Shown: positions 1 through 7,907 of the stretch, piece by piece
Layout: each line of letters starts with the position of its first letter
How positions within the stretch are numbered: position 1 is the stretch's first letter
DNA from: Planctomycetaceae bacterium
Lineage (GTDB): Bacteria; Planctomycetota; Planctomycetia; Planctomycetales; Planctomycetaceae
NCBI GenBank assembly: GCA_028284485.1
Contig: JANQRQ010000339.1
Location: forward strand, 18,910 to 82,909
DNA: 64,000 bases
Direction: 5' to 3'
The notes under the pieces: model-generated
What the model saw: only the letters and a program-made list of their open reading frames with translations
Databases searched by the model: none
Told to the model about the DNA's origin: nothing
Program-made: the position numbers and the translations under genes

Positions 1-352
1 TTGCGTCGAGGCAGACCACACTTATTTGGAAGCCTGGACACAGCTGGGCTGCCTCTACGACGAACTGGGAGAGTCTGATCAAGCTTTGGACGCATTTGAT
101 GTGGCACTGCAAACGCATCCGGATTGCCCAGAGGCACACTTCCACAAAGCCGACCTGCTAGCTCGAATGGGAAACTCTCAAGAGGCGATTCCCCACTGGC
201 AGAACTATTTGCGATTCGACGACCGCGGACCATGGGCTGAAATCGCGAGAGATCGCCTTGCCGAATCTGCCGGAGAAGCCTCAGTTGGACATGATGGCGC
301 TGTAGGTCCACACGGCGACGATCGACATGGCAATCACCGTGTAGATGAATAG
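1..352 (+). CDS. TPR-repeat protein, C-terminal part (5' end outside window)
   Basis: The frame is open from the first bases of the window, so the N-terminus is missing. About two tetratricopeptide repeats are visible (AWTQLGCLYDELGESDQALD, then a repeat around EAHFHKADLLARMG), followed by WQNYLRFD and a PWAEIARDRL helix. In planctomycetes this type of tail occurs in TPR proteins, some of them with a MerR-like N-terminal domain; that domain cannot be checked here. The last ~25 residues are rich in Gly, His and Asp and do not look conserved. They lie antisense to the end of the next gene, so the two genes overlap tail to tail by 72 bases. Role: probably a protein-protein interaction scaffold. 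Confidence 0.7.
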   Translation, partial: CVEADHTYLEAWTQLGCLYDELGESDQALDAFDVALQTHPDCPEAHFHKADLLARMGNSQEAIPHWQNYLRFDDRGPWAEIARDRLAESAGEASVGHDGAVGPHGDDRHGNHRVDE

Positions 353-526
353 CAGCGACAACATCTTGCCGATCGCTCGGCCGGCCTCAACGTCGTCCTC
401 TTCGAATTGAGCGATCTCATCGTCTGCAAACAGAGTTTCCGCAGGCGGATCAGCAACCGCAGTTCCCGTCGATGGAGCACTGTTGTCCGCTGAGGAGGCT
501 TCAGAATTCGCCGGTTCTTCCGACAT
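281..526 (-). CDS. Small single-pass membrane protein, unknown function
   Basis: 81 residues. An acidic, Ser/Ala/Pro-rich N-terminal half (residues ~1-45) precedes one hydrophobic segment near the C-terminus (LLFIYTVIAMSIVAVWTY). The protein is probably anchored in a membrane by this C-terminal helix. I chose the ATG at 526 because an AAGGAAG sequence lies about 9 bases upstream; a GTG two codons earlier is only ~3 bases from it. Similar short acidic membrane proteins are common in planctomycetes, but I cannot assign a function. Its 3' end overlaps the convergent TPR gene. Confidence 0.6.
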   Translation of the reverse strand: MSEEPANSEASSADNSAPSTGTAVADPPAETLFADDEIAQFEEDDVEAGRAIGKMLSLLFIYTVIAMSIVAVWTYSAIMSN

Positions 527-769
527 TGCCACGTTCTTCCTTTATTCAAGCCGGTAAAAAGTCCAACCTCGCAAGCGACATCGAATCCGCATTTTGCCGA
601 ATCCATCGCCCGTTGTCGACCCACAATTGAATCCGCGATACCCTGCCCTGCCGCAGGGCTCCCCTTCGTTTGGCATTTCGATGCGGCTCGTCAGGTGAGA
701 ATCAGCAAAACCGCTAATCCTCGAATGAGGGATGTTGGCGACGCGCGACCGAGGAACTGCCGGTTTCCA

Positions 770-1531
770 CTAAGGAATGAGTTCGATGAGACGGTTGCTC
801 GACGGATAGGGATGCCCCTTATGCTGGCGAAATGCCTCGCCGTATTTCGCATTGATTAAAGCGCCCCGTGCGGCACTCCATCTCTCGCAACTATCAAGGT
901 ATTCATCAATCCCATGCTGCTTTAGCAGCCAATCACGCTGACTGGCATGGCATTTCAACATTTCGCGTTTTAACGAAAAAGTTGACGAAATATCGATCAC
1001 AAACTCCGGCTCGACGGCATTGCCGTAGTAGTCAACGCCCTCGATCGGATCGACGTAGTACAAATGCGGGATCGTATCCAGCACGTTTGACGGTCGCGAA
1101 TTCCCAGTGCGATAGTTGGGAATCGATGCATTGAAACAGGCGTCACGCACCAGGCGGCTCGTCATTTCATGGTCCGACATGTAATCGACCGGAGGTGCGG
1201 TCAAAACCAAATCGGGCCGAACGCGGCGAATGAACTCCGTGACGCGGCGGCGGGACCGGTTGTCGTGACAAATGCTCAAATCGCGAAACTCCAGGCAAAA
1301 GCAATCTGCCCCCAACAATTCGGCAGCCTCGATGGCCTCTTGTCGCCGAACGGTCGAGATTTGCCGAGGCCCCATTACAGCGCTGCCGCAGTCTCCCGGA
1401 GTCATCGTGGCGACCGTGACGTGGATCCCCCGCTGACGCAAAAGCGCCAAGGTACCTGCGCATTGAAACTCGATATCATCTGGATGGGCATGAATTGCCA
1501 AGACTCTGGACACCTCTGCGACTTCAGCCAT
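770..1531 (-). CDS. PIG-L/LmbE-family N-acetylglucosaminyl deacetylase
   Basis: 253 residues. The N-terminus carries the family metal-binding motif (AIHAHPDDIEFQCAGTLALL), and a later His-containing segment (DYMSDHEMTSRLVRDA) matches the second metal-ligand region. The family comprises zinc-dependent hydrolases that remove acetyl groups from GlcNAc-type substrates, including BshB in bacillithiol synthesis and MshB in mycothiol synthesis. The start at 1531 is set by an AGGAA box 6 bases upstream; the open frame extends further but without support. It is divergent from a NagB fusion that contains a second PIG-L domain, so both probably act on amino sugars. The exact substrate is unknown. Confidence 0.85.
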   Translation of the reverse strand: MAEVAEVSRVLAIHAHPDDIEFQCAGTLALLRQRGIHVTVATMTPGDCGSAVMGPRQISTVRRQEAIEAAELLGADCFCLEFRDLSICHDNRSRRRVTEFIRRVRPDLVLTAPPVDYMSDHEMTSRLVRDACFNASIPNYRTGNSRPSNVLDTIPHLYYVDPIEGVDYYGNAVEPEFVIDISSTFSLKREMLKCHASQRDWLLKQHGIDEYLDSCERWSAARGALINAKYGEAFRQHKGHPYPSSNRLIELIP

Positions 1532-1624
1532 TGAATTCCTTTCCCACCCGTTGTTTGATATGGGAAGATAAACCAACTTCATACACGCCCCACAGTGACG
1601 GATTATAAAGGGAAGCATTTGCTC

Positions 1625-3529
1625 ATGGCCACCGACATCGCCAATCGATCAGTCGCGTCGCGGTCCGCGAAATCTGCACACTACCTTCCGCATACCAAAG
1701 TCCCGACTTTGATGTTCCGCACAGCCGCCGATGTCGACAAGCACGTGGCATTGGTCGTCGAAAGTTTGATCCGCGAAAACACGTCGGCGGGAGTGCCGAC
1801 GGTCTTGGGGCTACCGACCGGATCAACGCCGATTGGTGTTTACCGAGAACTCATCCGGTTGCACCGCGAGGAGGCTCTTGACTTCTCAAAAGTCATCACT
1901 TTTAACCTCGACGAGTACTATCCAATCTCCCCGGATTCGATTCACAGTTACAACCGGTGGATGAGGGAAACCTTTTTCGACCATGTGAATATTCCGGAAA
2001 AGAATATCCACATCCCGCAGGGAAATATCCCTGCAGACGAAGTCGACGCGTTTTGCGAAGAATACGAACGCGCGATCGCCAAAGCCGGCGGCATTGATAT
2101 TCAATTGTTAGGCATTGGACGTAGCGGTCACATCGGCTTTAATGAACCGGGCAGTTCACGAAATAGTCTCACACGACTCGTCACTCTCGACCCCGTAACT
2201 CGCCAAGACGCTGCCGGTGACTTCTTCGGCGAAGAAAACGTTCCCGCGACCGCGATTACGATGGGAGTGGGAAGCATTCTGCAGGCTCGCAAGATCATTC
2301 TTATCGCGTTGGGAGAGCACAAATCTCAAATCGTCCATGGTGCCGTCGAGGGTGAAGTTTCTGAAGAGATTACCGCGAGCTTTTTGCAAACACATCCCAA
2401 CGTTGTTGTGGCCTTGGATGAAGCTGCAGCGAGCGATTTAACAGCAGTCCGTACGCCGTGGCTTGTCGGCCGAGTCGACTGGACGCCCGAGTTGGAAAAA
2501 CGGGCCGTGATTTGGCTCTCGGAGGCTTGCGGAAAACCGCTGTTGAAGCTGGAGGCTCACGACTTTTTCGAACATCACTTGCACGATCTTGTCCGTCGTC
2601 AGGATCCTGCTCCGATTAATCAACAAGTTTTTGATGGTTTGCTGGACGGGATTTGTACCAAGCCGGGAGGCGACACGCCCTGCTCTGTTTTGGTCTTCAG
2701 CCCGCACCCGGACGACGACGTCATTTCGATGGGTGGCACGCTGGTCACATTGGCGGATCAACGCCACGATGTGCACATTGCATACATGACCAACGGAAAC
2801 ATTGCAGTATTCGATGACGACGCGCTGCGGCACATCGACTACGTTCGCGAATTCCACGAGATCTTCGGTTTAACATCCGCCGAAAGTCAAAAGCTTGATC
2901 ACAGTTTGCGCGAAGCCATTGCGGCCAAGAAACCGGGTGATCCGGATACCGACGAAGTCTTGAACGTCAAAGCTCTGATCCGAAAAACCGAGGCCACTTT
3001 GGCAGCCCAGGTCGCCGGTGTTGCCGAGGAGAAGCTGCGGTTTTTGGACCTGCCATTTTACCGGACGGGCCAAGTCACAAAGCGGCCAGTCGGAGACGAC
3101 GATGTCCTGATCATTGCAAATCTACTCCGGGAGTTATCGCCCCAGCAGATTTACGTTGCCGGCGACTTGTCGGATCCACACGGGACTCATCGAATGTGCG
3201 CGCAGGCCATTATCCGCGCGTTGGGGGTCGTCGAGCCTGAAAACATCAAGCCGGAAGTCTGGCTGTATCGCGGTGCCTGGCAGGAGTATGAACCGCATGA
3301 AATCGAACGAGCGGTCCCCCTTAGCCCGGAATTAATGCTCCGCAAGAAACTGGCGATTTTTAAGCATGAATCCCAAAAGGACAAAGCCCTGTTCCCTGGT
3401 CACGATGAGCGAGAATTTTGGGTCCGAGCTGAAGAACGGACCAAGAGTACCGCCCGAATCTACAATGCTCTGGGACTTCCGGAGTATTACGCCTTAGAAG
3501 GATTTGTCCGCCTGGCCAATCAGCTATAA
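1625..3529 (+). CDS. nagB: Glucosamine-6-phosphate deaminase-like protein fused to a PIG-L deacetylase domain
   Basis: 634 residues and two domains. The N-terminal NagB domain (about residues 20-280) has LGLPTGSTP (61-69), TFNLDEYY (92-99) and a phosphate/active-site loop LLGIGRSGHIGFNEPG (161-176). The C-terminal PIG-L domain begins near residue 350 with SPHPDDDVISMGG (S359 onward). NagB converts glucosamine-6-phosphate to fructose-6-phosphate and ammonia; PIG-L domains deacetylate GlcNAc derivatives. The ~640-residue fusion is a known long NagB form in planctomycetes and Bacteroidetes. The loop has Ser where classical NagB has Asp (GxDGH), so catalysis may differ. The start is the ATG at 1625 with GGGAAG upstream. 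A stand-alone PIG-L gene is divergent to it. Confidence 0.85.
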   Translation: MATDIANRSVASRSAKSAHYLPHTKVPTLMFRTAADVDKHVALVVESLIRENTSAGVPTVLGLPTGSTPIGVYRELIRLHREEALDFSKVITFNLDEYYPISPDSIHSYNRWMRETFFDHVNIPEKNIHIPQGNIPADEVDAFCEEYERAIAKAGGIDIQLLGIGRSGHIGFNEPGSSRNSLTRLVTLDPVTRQDAAGDFFGEENVPATAITMGVGSILQARKIILIALGEHKSQIVHGAVEGEVSEEITASFLQTHPNVVVALDEAAASDLTAVRTPWLVGRVDWTPELEKRAVIWLSEACGKPLLKLEAHDFFEHHLHDLVRRQDPAPINQQVFDGLLDGICTKPGGDTPCSVLVFSPHPDDDVISMGGTLVTLADQRHDVHIAYMTNGNIAVFDDDALRHIDYVREFHEIFGLTSAESQKLDHSLREAIAAKKPGDPDTDEVLNVKALIRKTEATLAAQVAGVAEEKLRFLDLPFYRTGQVTKRPVGDDDVLIIANLLRELSPQQIYVAGDLSDPHGTHRMCAQAIIRALGVVEPENIKPEVWLYRGAWQEYEPHEIERAVPLSPELMLRKKLAIFKHESQKDKALFPGHDEREFWVRAEERTKSTARIYNALGLPEYYALEGFVRLANQL

Positions 3530-3925
3530 GCTCTTACTCCTGCAGGCGTTACTGTTGGCGATTGCGCTCCGCCATTTGCGCACAATCCGGATTTCGGGCT
3601 GGGACATTGATCGTTTTCTCCGATTCCTCCCACTTGCCCCCAGCGTTCACGGCGATACGAGCATGAGCGGGCAATTGGGGCTTTGGGCTCGATTGGCCAC
3701 AGAATCGGGTGACCGCATTCGTCACCAGAGGGCAAGCTTCGTCTTGCCATACAAGCCCTGTTTCTCGTACAACTTGCGCCGTTTCAGGGATGATCGGGCG
3801 GCATGAGCTGCGTTTCCTAGCGCACCGAGCGATCGTTCGTTTCGATTGGAAATCATTGATAACCGGCTCAACGAATTCGCGAGTCTCTTGCGTGGTTCGA
3901 AGCGAATTCCAGGGATGGAGACACG
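3530..3925 (+). other. Intergenic stretch, no gene recognised
   Basis: 396 bases between the NagB fusion and the next gene. The short open frames here have no Shine-Dalgarno signal, no recognisable domain and no consistent codon pattern. I saw no convincing terminator hairpin. It presumably holds the promoter of the downstream lipoprotein gene. Confidence 0.5.
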
Positions 3926-5164
3926 ATGAGCGATCTTAAGCGACAAGTGGCGTTATTCAGCTTGCTGGGACTCGGAGTCATTGGGTGCAATAGCTCCACA
4001 GACTCCGCACATCAGGAAGAGAAAGTCGCCAGCATTTCTAAATCAATTGCTGATCTTCCCGTTGATCAAACCGAATCCGGCACTGAGCCAGTTGATTCAT
4101 CCGCCGATGAAGAGCCGATTGAATTGACGCCGCCGAAACCCGGTACGCCCGAGTGGTTCTTGCAAGAGATTACCACTCTGCGGATGAGCCCGATTCCCGA
4201 AACAGACGACTTGGAAGAACTGCGACAAACGCGACGAGAGCGTAACGAAAAAATCATCGATATGGCGACGAAAACCATCGGCTTGACACACAGCAACCCC
4301 AATCAAGAGCCGCAGTTTACGTTGGCGGTCCACCATCTGGTGGATACGCGTCGGCAGCTTGCACTGCAAGGCGACCGGGAAAGCATTGATGCGCTCTACG
4401 AGTACTCCGAGACACTATACAAGCGCGATCCAAAGTCGCGTGCAGCGTCGGAAGCCGCCTACGTTCTGACGCAATTCGCTCATGACAATGCGAAGCGTTT
4501 TGCCGCCCAGGAACCCCGCTGGCTGGAGGAATTCGCACGCCAAGCGCGAAAGTTCGCTGCTAATTTCTCCGCCGAAGATGGTTCTCGCGCTGTCTCGATG
4601 CTCTTTGCTGCAGCCCGAAGCTGTGATCTTTATGGTCTGAACGATACGGCAATTGATTGTTATTCCCAGTTGTTTCGGCAATTCCCCGATACTCCACACG
4701 GGATGCAAGCACAGGCATCGCTAAGGCGTTTGCAATTGCTCGGCCAGCCGCTTCAATTAGCAGGTCCGACCATGGACGGTGGTTTCGCAGCCATTGACGA
4801 CTACCGTGGAAAGGTTGTTTTAGTCGTGTTTTGGTCCACACAGGCAGCCTCGTTTGTTAGCGAAGCCGACCGGCTCATAGCCACTGCCAAATCATTCTCG
4901 GAACAGGATTTCGCGATCTTGGCCGTCAACCTCGACGACAACGAGGCAGCTGTTGACGCGTTTTTGGAGCAGCATCCGCTGGATTGCCCTCAGATTTTCC
5001 ACCCGGAACCAGAGCGTCGTGGGTGGGAAAATCCCGTCGCATCGTACTACGGCGTGCGGTCGGTGCCGGTCTATTGGCTCGTCGACCGTGACGGGACTGT
5101 CACCGAAACCCGGCTGGACGTGGATGACTTTGAAAGTCGCGTTCGGCAGTTGCTAAATCGCTGA
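3926..5164 (+). CDS. Lipoprotein with thioredoxin-like (AhpC/TSA, TlpA) C-terminal domain lacking CxxC
   Basis: 412 residues. A lipoprotein signal peptide ends in a lipobox-like LGVIGC (Cys20), followed by a disordered Ser/Glu-rich linker. The middle (residues ~65-270) is helical and probably TPR-like. The C-terminal ~125 residues form a thioredoxin fold of the AhpC/TSA-TlpA type (YRGKVVLVVFW, AVNLDD, YGVRSVPVYWLVDRDG). In place of WCxxC the sequence reads FWSTQAASF (F302-F310), so both redox cysteines are missing; the protein is unlikely to be a disulfide reductase and may bind partners instead. The cis-Pro motif (SVPVYW) is kept. ATG 3926 has GGAG 5 bases upstream. A strong terminator follows. 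Confidence 0.8.
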   Translation: MSDLKRQVALFSLLGLGVIGCNSSTDSAHQEEKVASISKSIADLPVDQTESGTEPVDSSADEEPIELTPPKPGTPEWFLQEITTLRMSPIPETDDLEELRQTRRERNEKIIDMATKTIGLTHSNPNQEPQFTLAVHHLVDTRRQLALQGDRESIDALYEYSETLYKRDPKSRAASEAAYVLTQFAHDNAKRFAAQEPRWLEEFARQARKFAANFSAEDGSRAVSMLFAAARSCDLYGLNDTAIDCYSQLFRQFPDTPHGMQAQASLRRLQLLGQPLQLAGPTMDGGFAAIDDYRGKVVLVVFWSTQAASFVSEADRLIATAKSFSEQDFAILAVNLDDNEAAVDAFLEQHPLDCPQIFHPEPERRGWENPVASYYGVRSVPVYWLVDRDGTVTETRLDVDDFESRVRQLLNR

Positions 5165-5210
5165 CTTGCCGAAAAGCGGGCAATCACAACATATTCATAT
5201 GAACAGATTG

Positions 5211-5235
5211 AGTGGCCCTTGCGGCCACTTTTTTT
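5211..5235 (+). terminator. Rho-independent terminator
   Basis: Perfect 7-bp stem AGTGGCC / GGCCACT with a 5-base loop (CTTGC), running into seven T residues. It lies 47 bases after the stop of the thioredoxin-like lipoprotein gene and separates it from lexA. Confidence 0.9.
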
Positions 5236-5295
5236 GTATATTGCCCCGAATCCAGGCCGCAAACTCTACCTAACCGTCATATAATCATCCGTTTA

Positions 5296-5348
5296 TGTGA
5301 ACATTTGACAAGAGTACACTTGACTTATGGACGTGCGTATATTAGATT
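5296..5348 (+). promoter_or_regulatory. Candidate lexA promoter/operator
   Basis: Two near-identical elements, ACATTTGACA (5301-5310) and ACACTTGACT (5316-5325), lie 15 bases apart just upstream of lexA. TTGACT at 5320 is followed after 17 bases by TAGATT, a fair -35/-10 pair. LexA usually represses itself, so the repeats could be its operator, but I know no established planctomycete LexA box to match against. Confidence 0.3.
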
Positions 5349-5391
5349 TGGGACAGGAGTGGCAACTGCCTTGAATCGAAAGGATGTACCG

Positions 5392-6000
5392 ATGGCCGAA
5401 TCGAAACGCCCGAATCTGACGCCTCGACAACGTGAGATTTACGAGTTTTTGAAGGACAAAATCATCAATCGCGGATACGGCCCCACGGTACGCGAGATCG
5501 GTTCCCATTTCGGCATTCGATCGCCCAACGGCGTTATGTGCCACCTCAAGGCGTTAGAAAAAAAGGGGCTGATTACCCGCGAATCGCACATGTCGCGAGC
5601 AATTCAGCTATCCGAACGTCCAAGTCGCTCGATGTCGCTTCCACTCGCTGGCCAAATTGCAGCCGGCAGCCCTGTCCTTGCTGAGGAACAGGATGAGCAG
5701 GTCGATTTCAGCCAGCTGTTCGAATCTTCCGACCAGTTCTGTCTTCGGGTCAAAGGCGACTCGATGATCGAAGACCATATCGCGAACGGCGATTTGGTCG
5801 TCGTCCGGAAACAGAATACCTGTCGGGACGGCGATATCGTTGTCGCCCTGGTCGATGGGCACGAAGCGACCCTGAAGCGATTCTACCGTGAACCGAATCG
5901 CATTCGGTTGGAGCCCGCCAACTCGACCATGCAACCAATATACTCCGATCAGGTCGAAGTACTCGGCGTCGTAGGATGCGTCATCCGCCAATACGCGTAA
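5392..6000 (+). CDS. lexA: LexA repressor (SOS regulator)
   Basis: 202 residues, the usual family length. The N-terminal winged-helix domain (LTPRQREIYEFL, GYGPTVREIG) binds SOS operators. The C-terminal S24 domain holds the self-cleavage site A86-G87 (PLAGQIAAGSPV), nucleophile S124 (KGDSM) and the base K162 (ATLKRF). RecA bound to single-stranded DNA would trigger autocleavage and derepress DNA-repair genes. ATG 5392 is chosen from AAAGGA about 7 bases upstream; the open frame extends further 5' but that extension is not LexA-like. It is likely autoregulated and transcribed alone after the upstream terminator. Confidence 0.95.
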   Translation: MAESKRPNLTPRQREIYEFLKDKIINRGYGPTVREIGSHFGIRSPNGVMCHLKALEKKGLITRESHMSRAIQLSERPSRSMSLPLAGQIAAGSPVLAEEQDEQVDFSQLFESSDQFCLRVKGDSMIEDHIANGDLVVVRKQNTCRDGDIVVALVDGHEATLKRFYREPNRIRLEPANSTMQPIYSDQVEVLGVVGCVIRQYA

Positions 6001-6148
6001 TGCATTGGCTGTAGTCGGCACGACAAGATGCATGCCGCGATTTCAGAAGATAGGCGATTTGTTCCGGTAGGGTCTGACCACTGGAATTGACGTGTCGCCC
6101 AATGAATCTGCTGCAGCTGGGACCAACCGTCGCACAGCAACCGTTCGA

Positions 6149-7543
6149 TCATCCCGCGATCGACTGTGCTTGGTACTGGTTGAGCTTGTTGTACAGAGTT
6201 TTGAGTGCGATCCCCAGCTCGGCGGCCGTTTTCGGCTTATCGCCGTCATTCTTCTCCAACACGCGCTGAATCACTTCCATTTCAATTTGGCGTAGCGTTT
6301 TCGATTCGCCGCTCGAATGGTCCGCGGTGGCAGTGCTGGTCGTTAGCGTCTGGTTTCTTCGAAGAATGCTAGATGGCAAATGATCGATTTCGATCGTTTC
6401 TCCGTCCGATAGAATGGCGGCGTGCTCGAGGGCATTGGCCAACTCGCGAACATTGCCGGACCAGTTGTACTCAAGCAGCGCCACTTCCGCCTCTTCAGAG
6501 ATAACGTCCTTTGGCATCGACGCCTTCTTGTAGTACCGAGCGATCAAGAACCGGGCCAACGCGGGAATATCGCCTTTCCGTTCGCGTAAGGCAGGTAAAT
6601 GAATTTCGAATGTATTCACTCGGAAAAATAGATCTTCCCGGAATGTTCCCTCTTGTACCATTTCCTGCAGACTGCGGTTCGTCGCACAAACAATTCGCAC
6701 GTCGACGTGAAACGAGTCATTTTCTCCGACCCGTCGCACTTCTCCTGATTCAAGAAATCGAAGAAGTTTAACCTGCATTCCCTTGTCGAGTTCGCCAAGT
6801 TCGTCAAGAAACAGTGTTCCGCCATTGGCGACTTCCAGAAGCCCCTTGCGCGATATGTCCGCGCCGGTAAATGCTCCCTTGCGGTGTCCAAAGAATTCGC
6901 TTTCGACCAGGTTTTCAGGGAGTGCTCCGCAGTTGACCGCGACGAAGGGCATCGCGTTACGCTGGCTTAGCTCATGAATTCGCCGAGCAACAAGTTCTTT
7001 TCCGGTGCCGGTCTCTCCGAGAATCAAAACGCTGGAATCTGTCGGTGCGATCTTCGCAACGAGACTCTTCACCCTTTGCATCCCGTCCGTTTCACCGATG
7101 AGATCGGACGACCCCTCCACAGCCTTGAGTCGACTTTCGAGCGCAATCGTCTTGTTCGTGAGGGTTCTCTTGTCGGCGATGCGTTGTAGAACAGCTGATA
7201 TGTCGAACAGCTTGTATGGCTTCTGTAGAAAATCGTAAGCACCTTGACGAACTGCCTTAATGGCGTCTTCCATGTTTCCGTGCCCGGTGTGAATGATCAC
7301 CTCGGTCTCGGGAACATTCGATTTGATGTGGTCGATGACGTCCCAGCCAGTCAAACCGGGCATTCTGAGATCAACGACGGCAACATCGTAGCTGTTGGAA
7401 TCCAATGCTTTGAGAGCGGATTCCCCGTCTTCACAAACGGTGACGTCGTGTCCCATGCGGGGCAATTCAATTCGCATGACTTCGCGAATTGGGGCTTCGT
7501 CGTCAACAAACAAGATACGGAGATTGCTGGCCGAGGAACCCAA
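6149..7543 (-). CDS. NtrC-family sigma-54-dependent response regulator
   Basis: 464 residues. The receiver domain has the phosphoacceptor D58 (VVDLRMPG) and K108. The AAA+ domain has Walker A GETGTGKE (176-183), GAFTGA (223-228, contacts sigma-54) and Walker B TLFLDEL. A Fis-type helix-turn-helix lies at the C-terminus (TAAELGIALKTLYNKL). Phosphorylation should promote ATP-driven open-complex formation at sigma-54 promoters. The start is TTG at 7543, supported by a near-ideal AAGGAGG 6 bases upstream and the absence of an in-frame ATG before the receiver core. It is divergent from the PP2C gene; the histidine kinase downstream of that gene is the obvious candidate partner. Confidence 0.93.
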   Translation of the reverse strand: MGSSASNLRILFVDDEAPIREVMRIELPRMGHDVTVCEDGESALKALDSNSYDVAVVDLRMPGLTGWDVIDHIKSNVPETEVIIHTGHGNMEDAIKAVRQGAYDFLQKPYKLFDISAVLQRIADKRTLTNKTIALESRLKAVEGSSDLIGETDGMQRVKSLVAKIAPTDSSVLILGETGTGKELVARRIHELSQRNAMPFVAVNCGALPENLVESEFFGHRKGAFTGADISRKGLLEVANGGTLFLDELGELDKGMQVKLLRFLESGEVRRVGENDSFHVDVRIVCATNRSLQEMVQEGTFREDLFFRVNTFEIHLPALRERKGDIPALARFLIARYYKKASMPKDVISEEAEVALLEYNWSGNVRELANALEHAAILSDGETIEIDHLPSSILRRNQTLTTSTATADHSSGESKTLRQIEMEVIQRVLEKNDGDKPKTAAELGIALKTLYNKLNQYQAQSIAG

Positions 7544-7907
7544 GTCCCGCCTCCTTACAGGAACATCCAGGCATCATGCCCAGGTAACCGCTGATTTTCG
7601 AAAATTGGAGTGCGGGTGATATCAGAATTCGTAAACTAAGGCAATCGGACTCGTAATCGGTAAAAAACAACGTCGTAGCAAGATTTTAGAGCCTCGATTG
7701 GCCGGCAGTCTGTCAAAAACCAACGAGAAAAGGTGACGATCTACGACAATTGTCGATGATGCTATCGATTCGACCGTGCAGCATGTGTAAACTGTCAGAC
7801 AGGTTGTCCGGCAATTTTTTCAATGCAGAGGCGTCCCCCAGCGTCCTCGGCGTAATCGCTTTGGTGAGAGTGGCGCGATCACCAAATAGCGCTCGAATGG
7901 AGCGGCA
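7544..7907. other. Divergent promoter region between response regulator and PP2C genes
   Basis: 364 bases with no credible gene. It contains a 12-bp palindrome CGACAATTGTCG at 7744-7755; the same core recurs at 17674. Promoters of both flanking genes must lie here, but I could not assign -35/-10 boxes. Confidence 0.5.
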
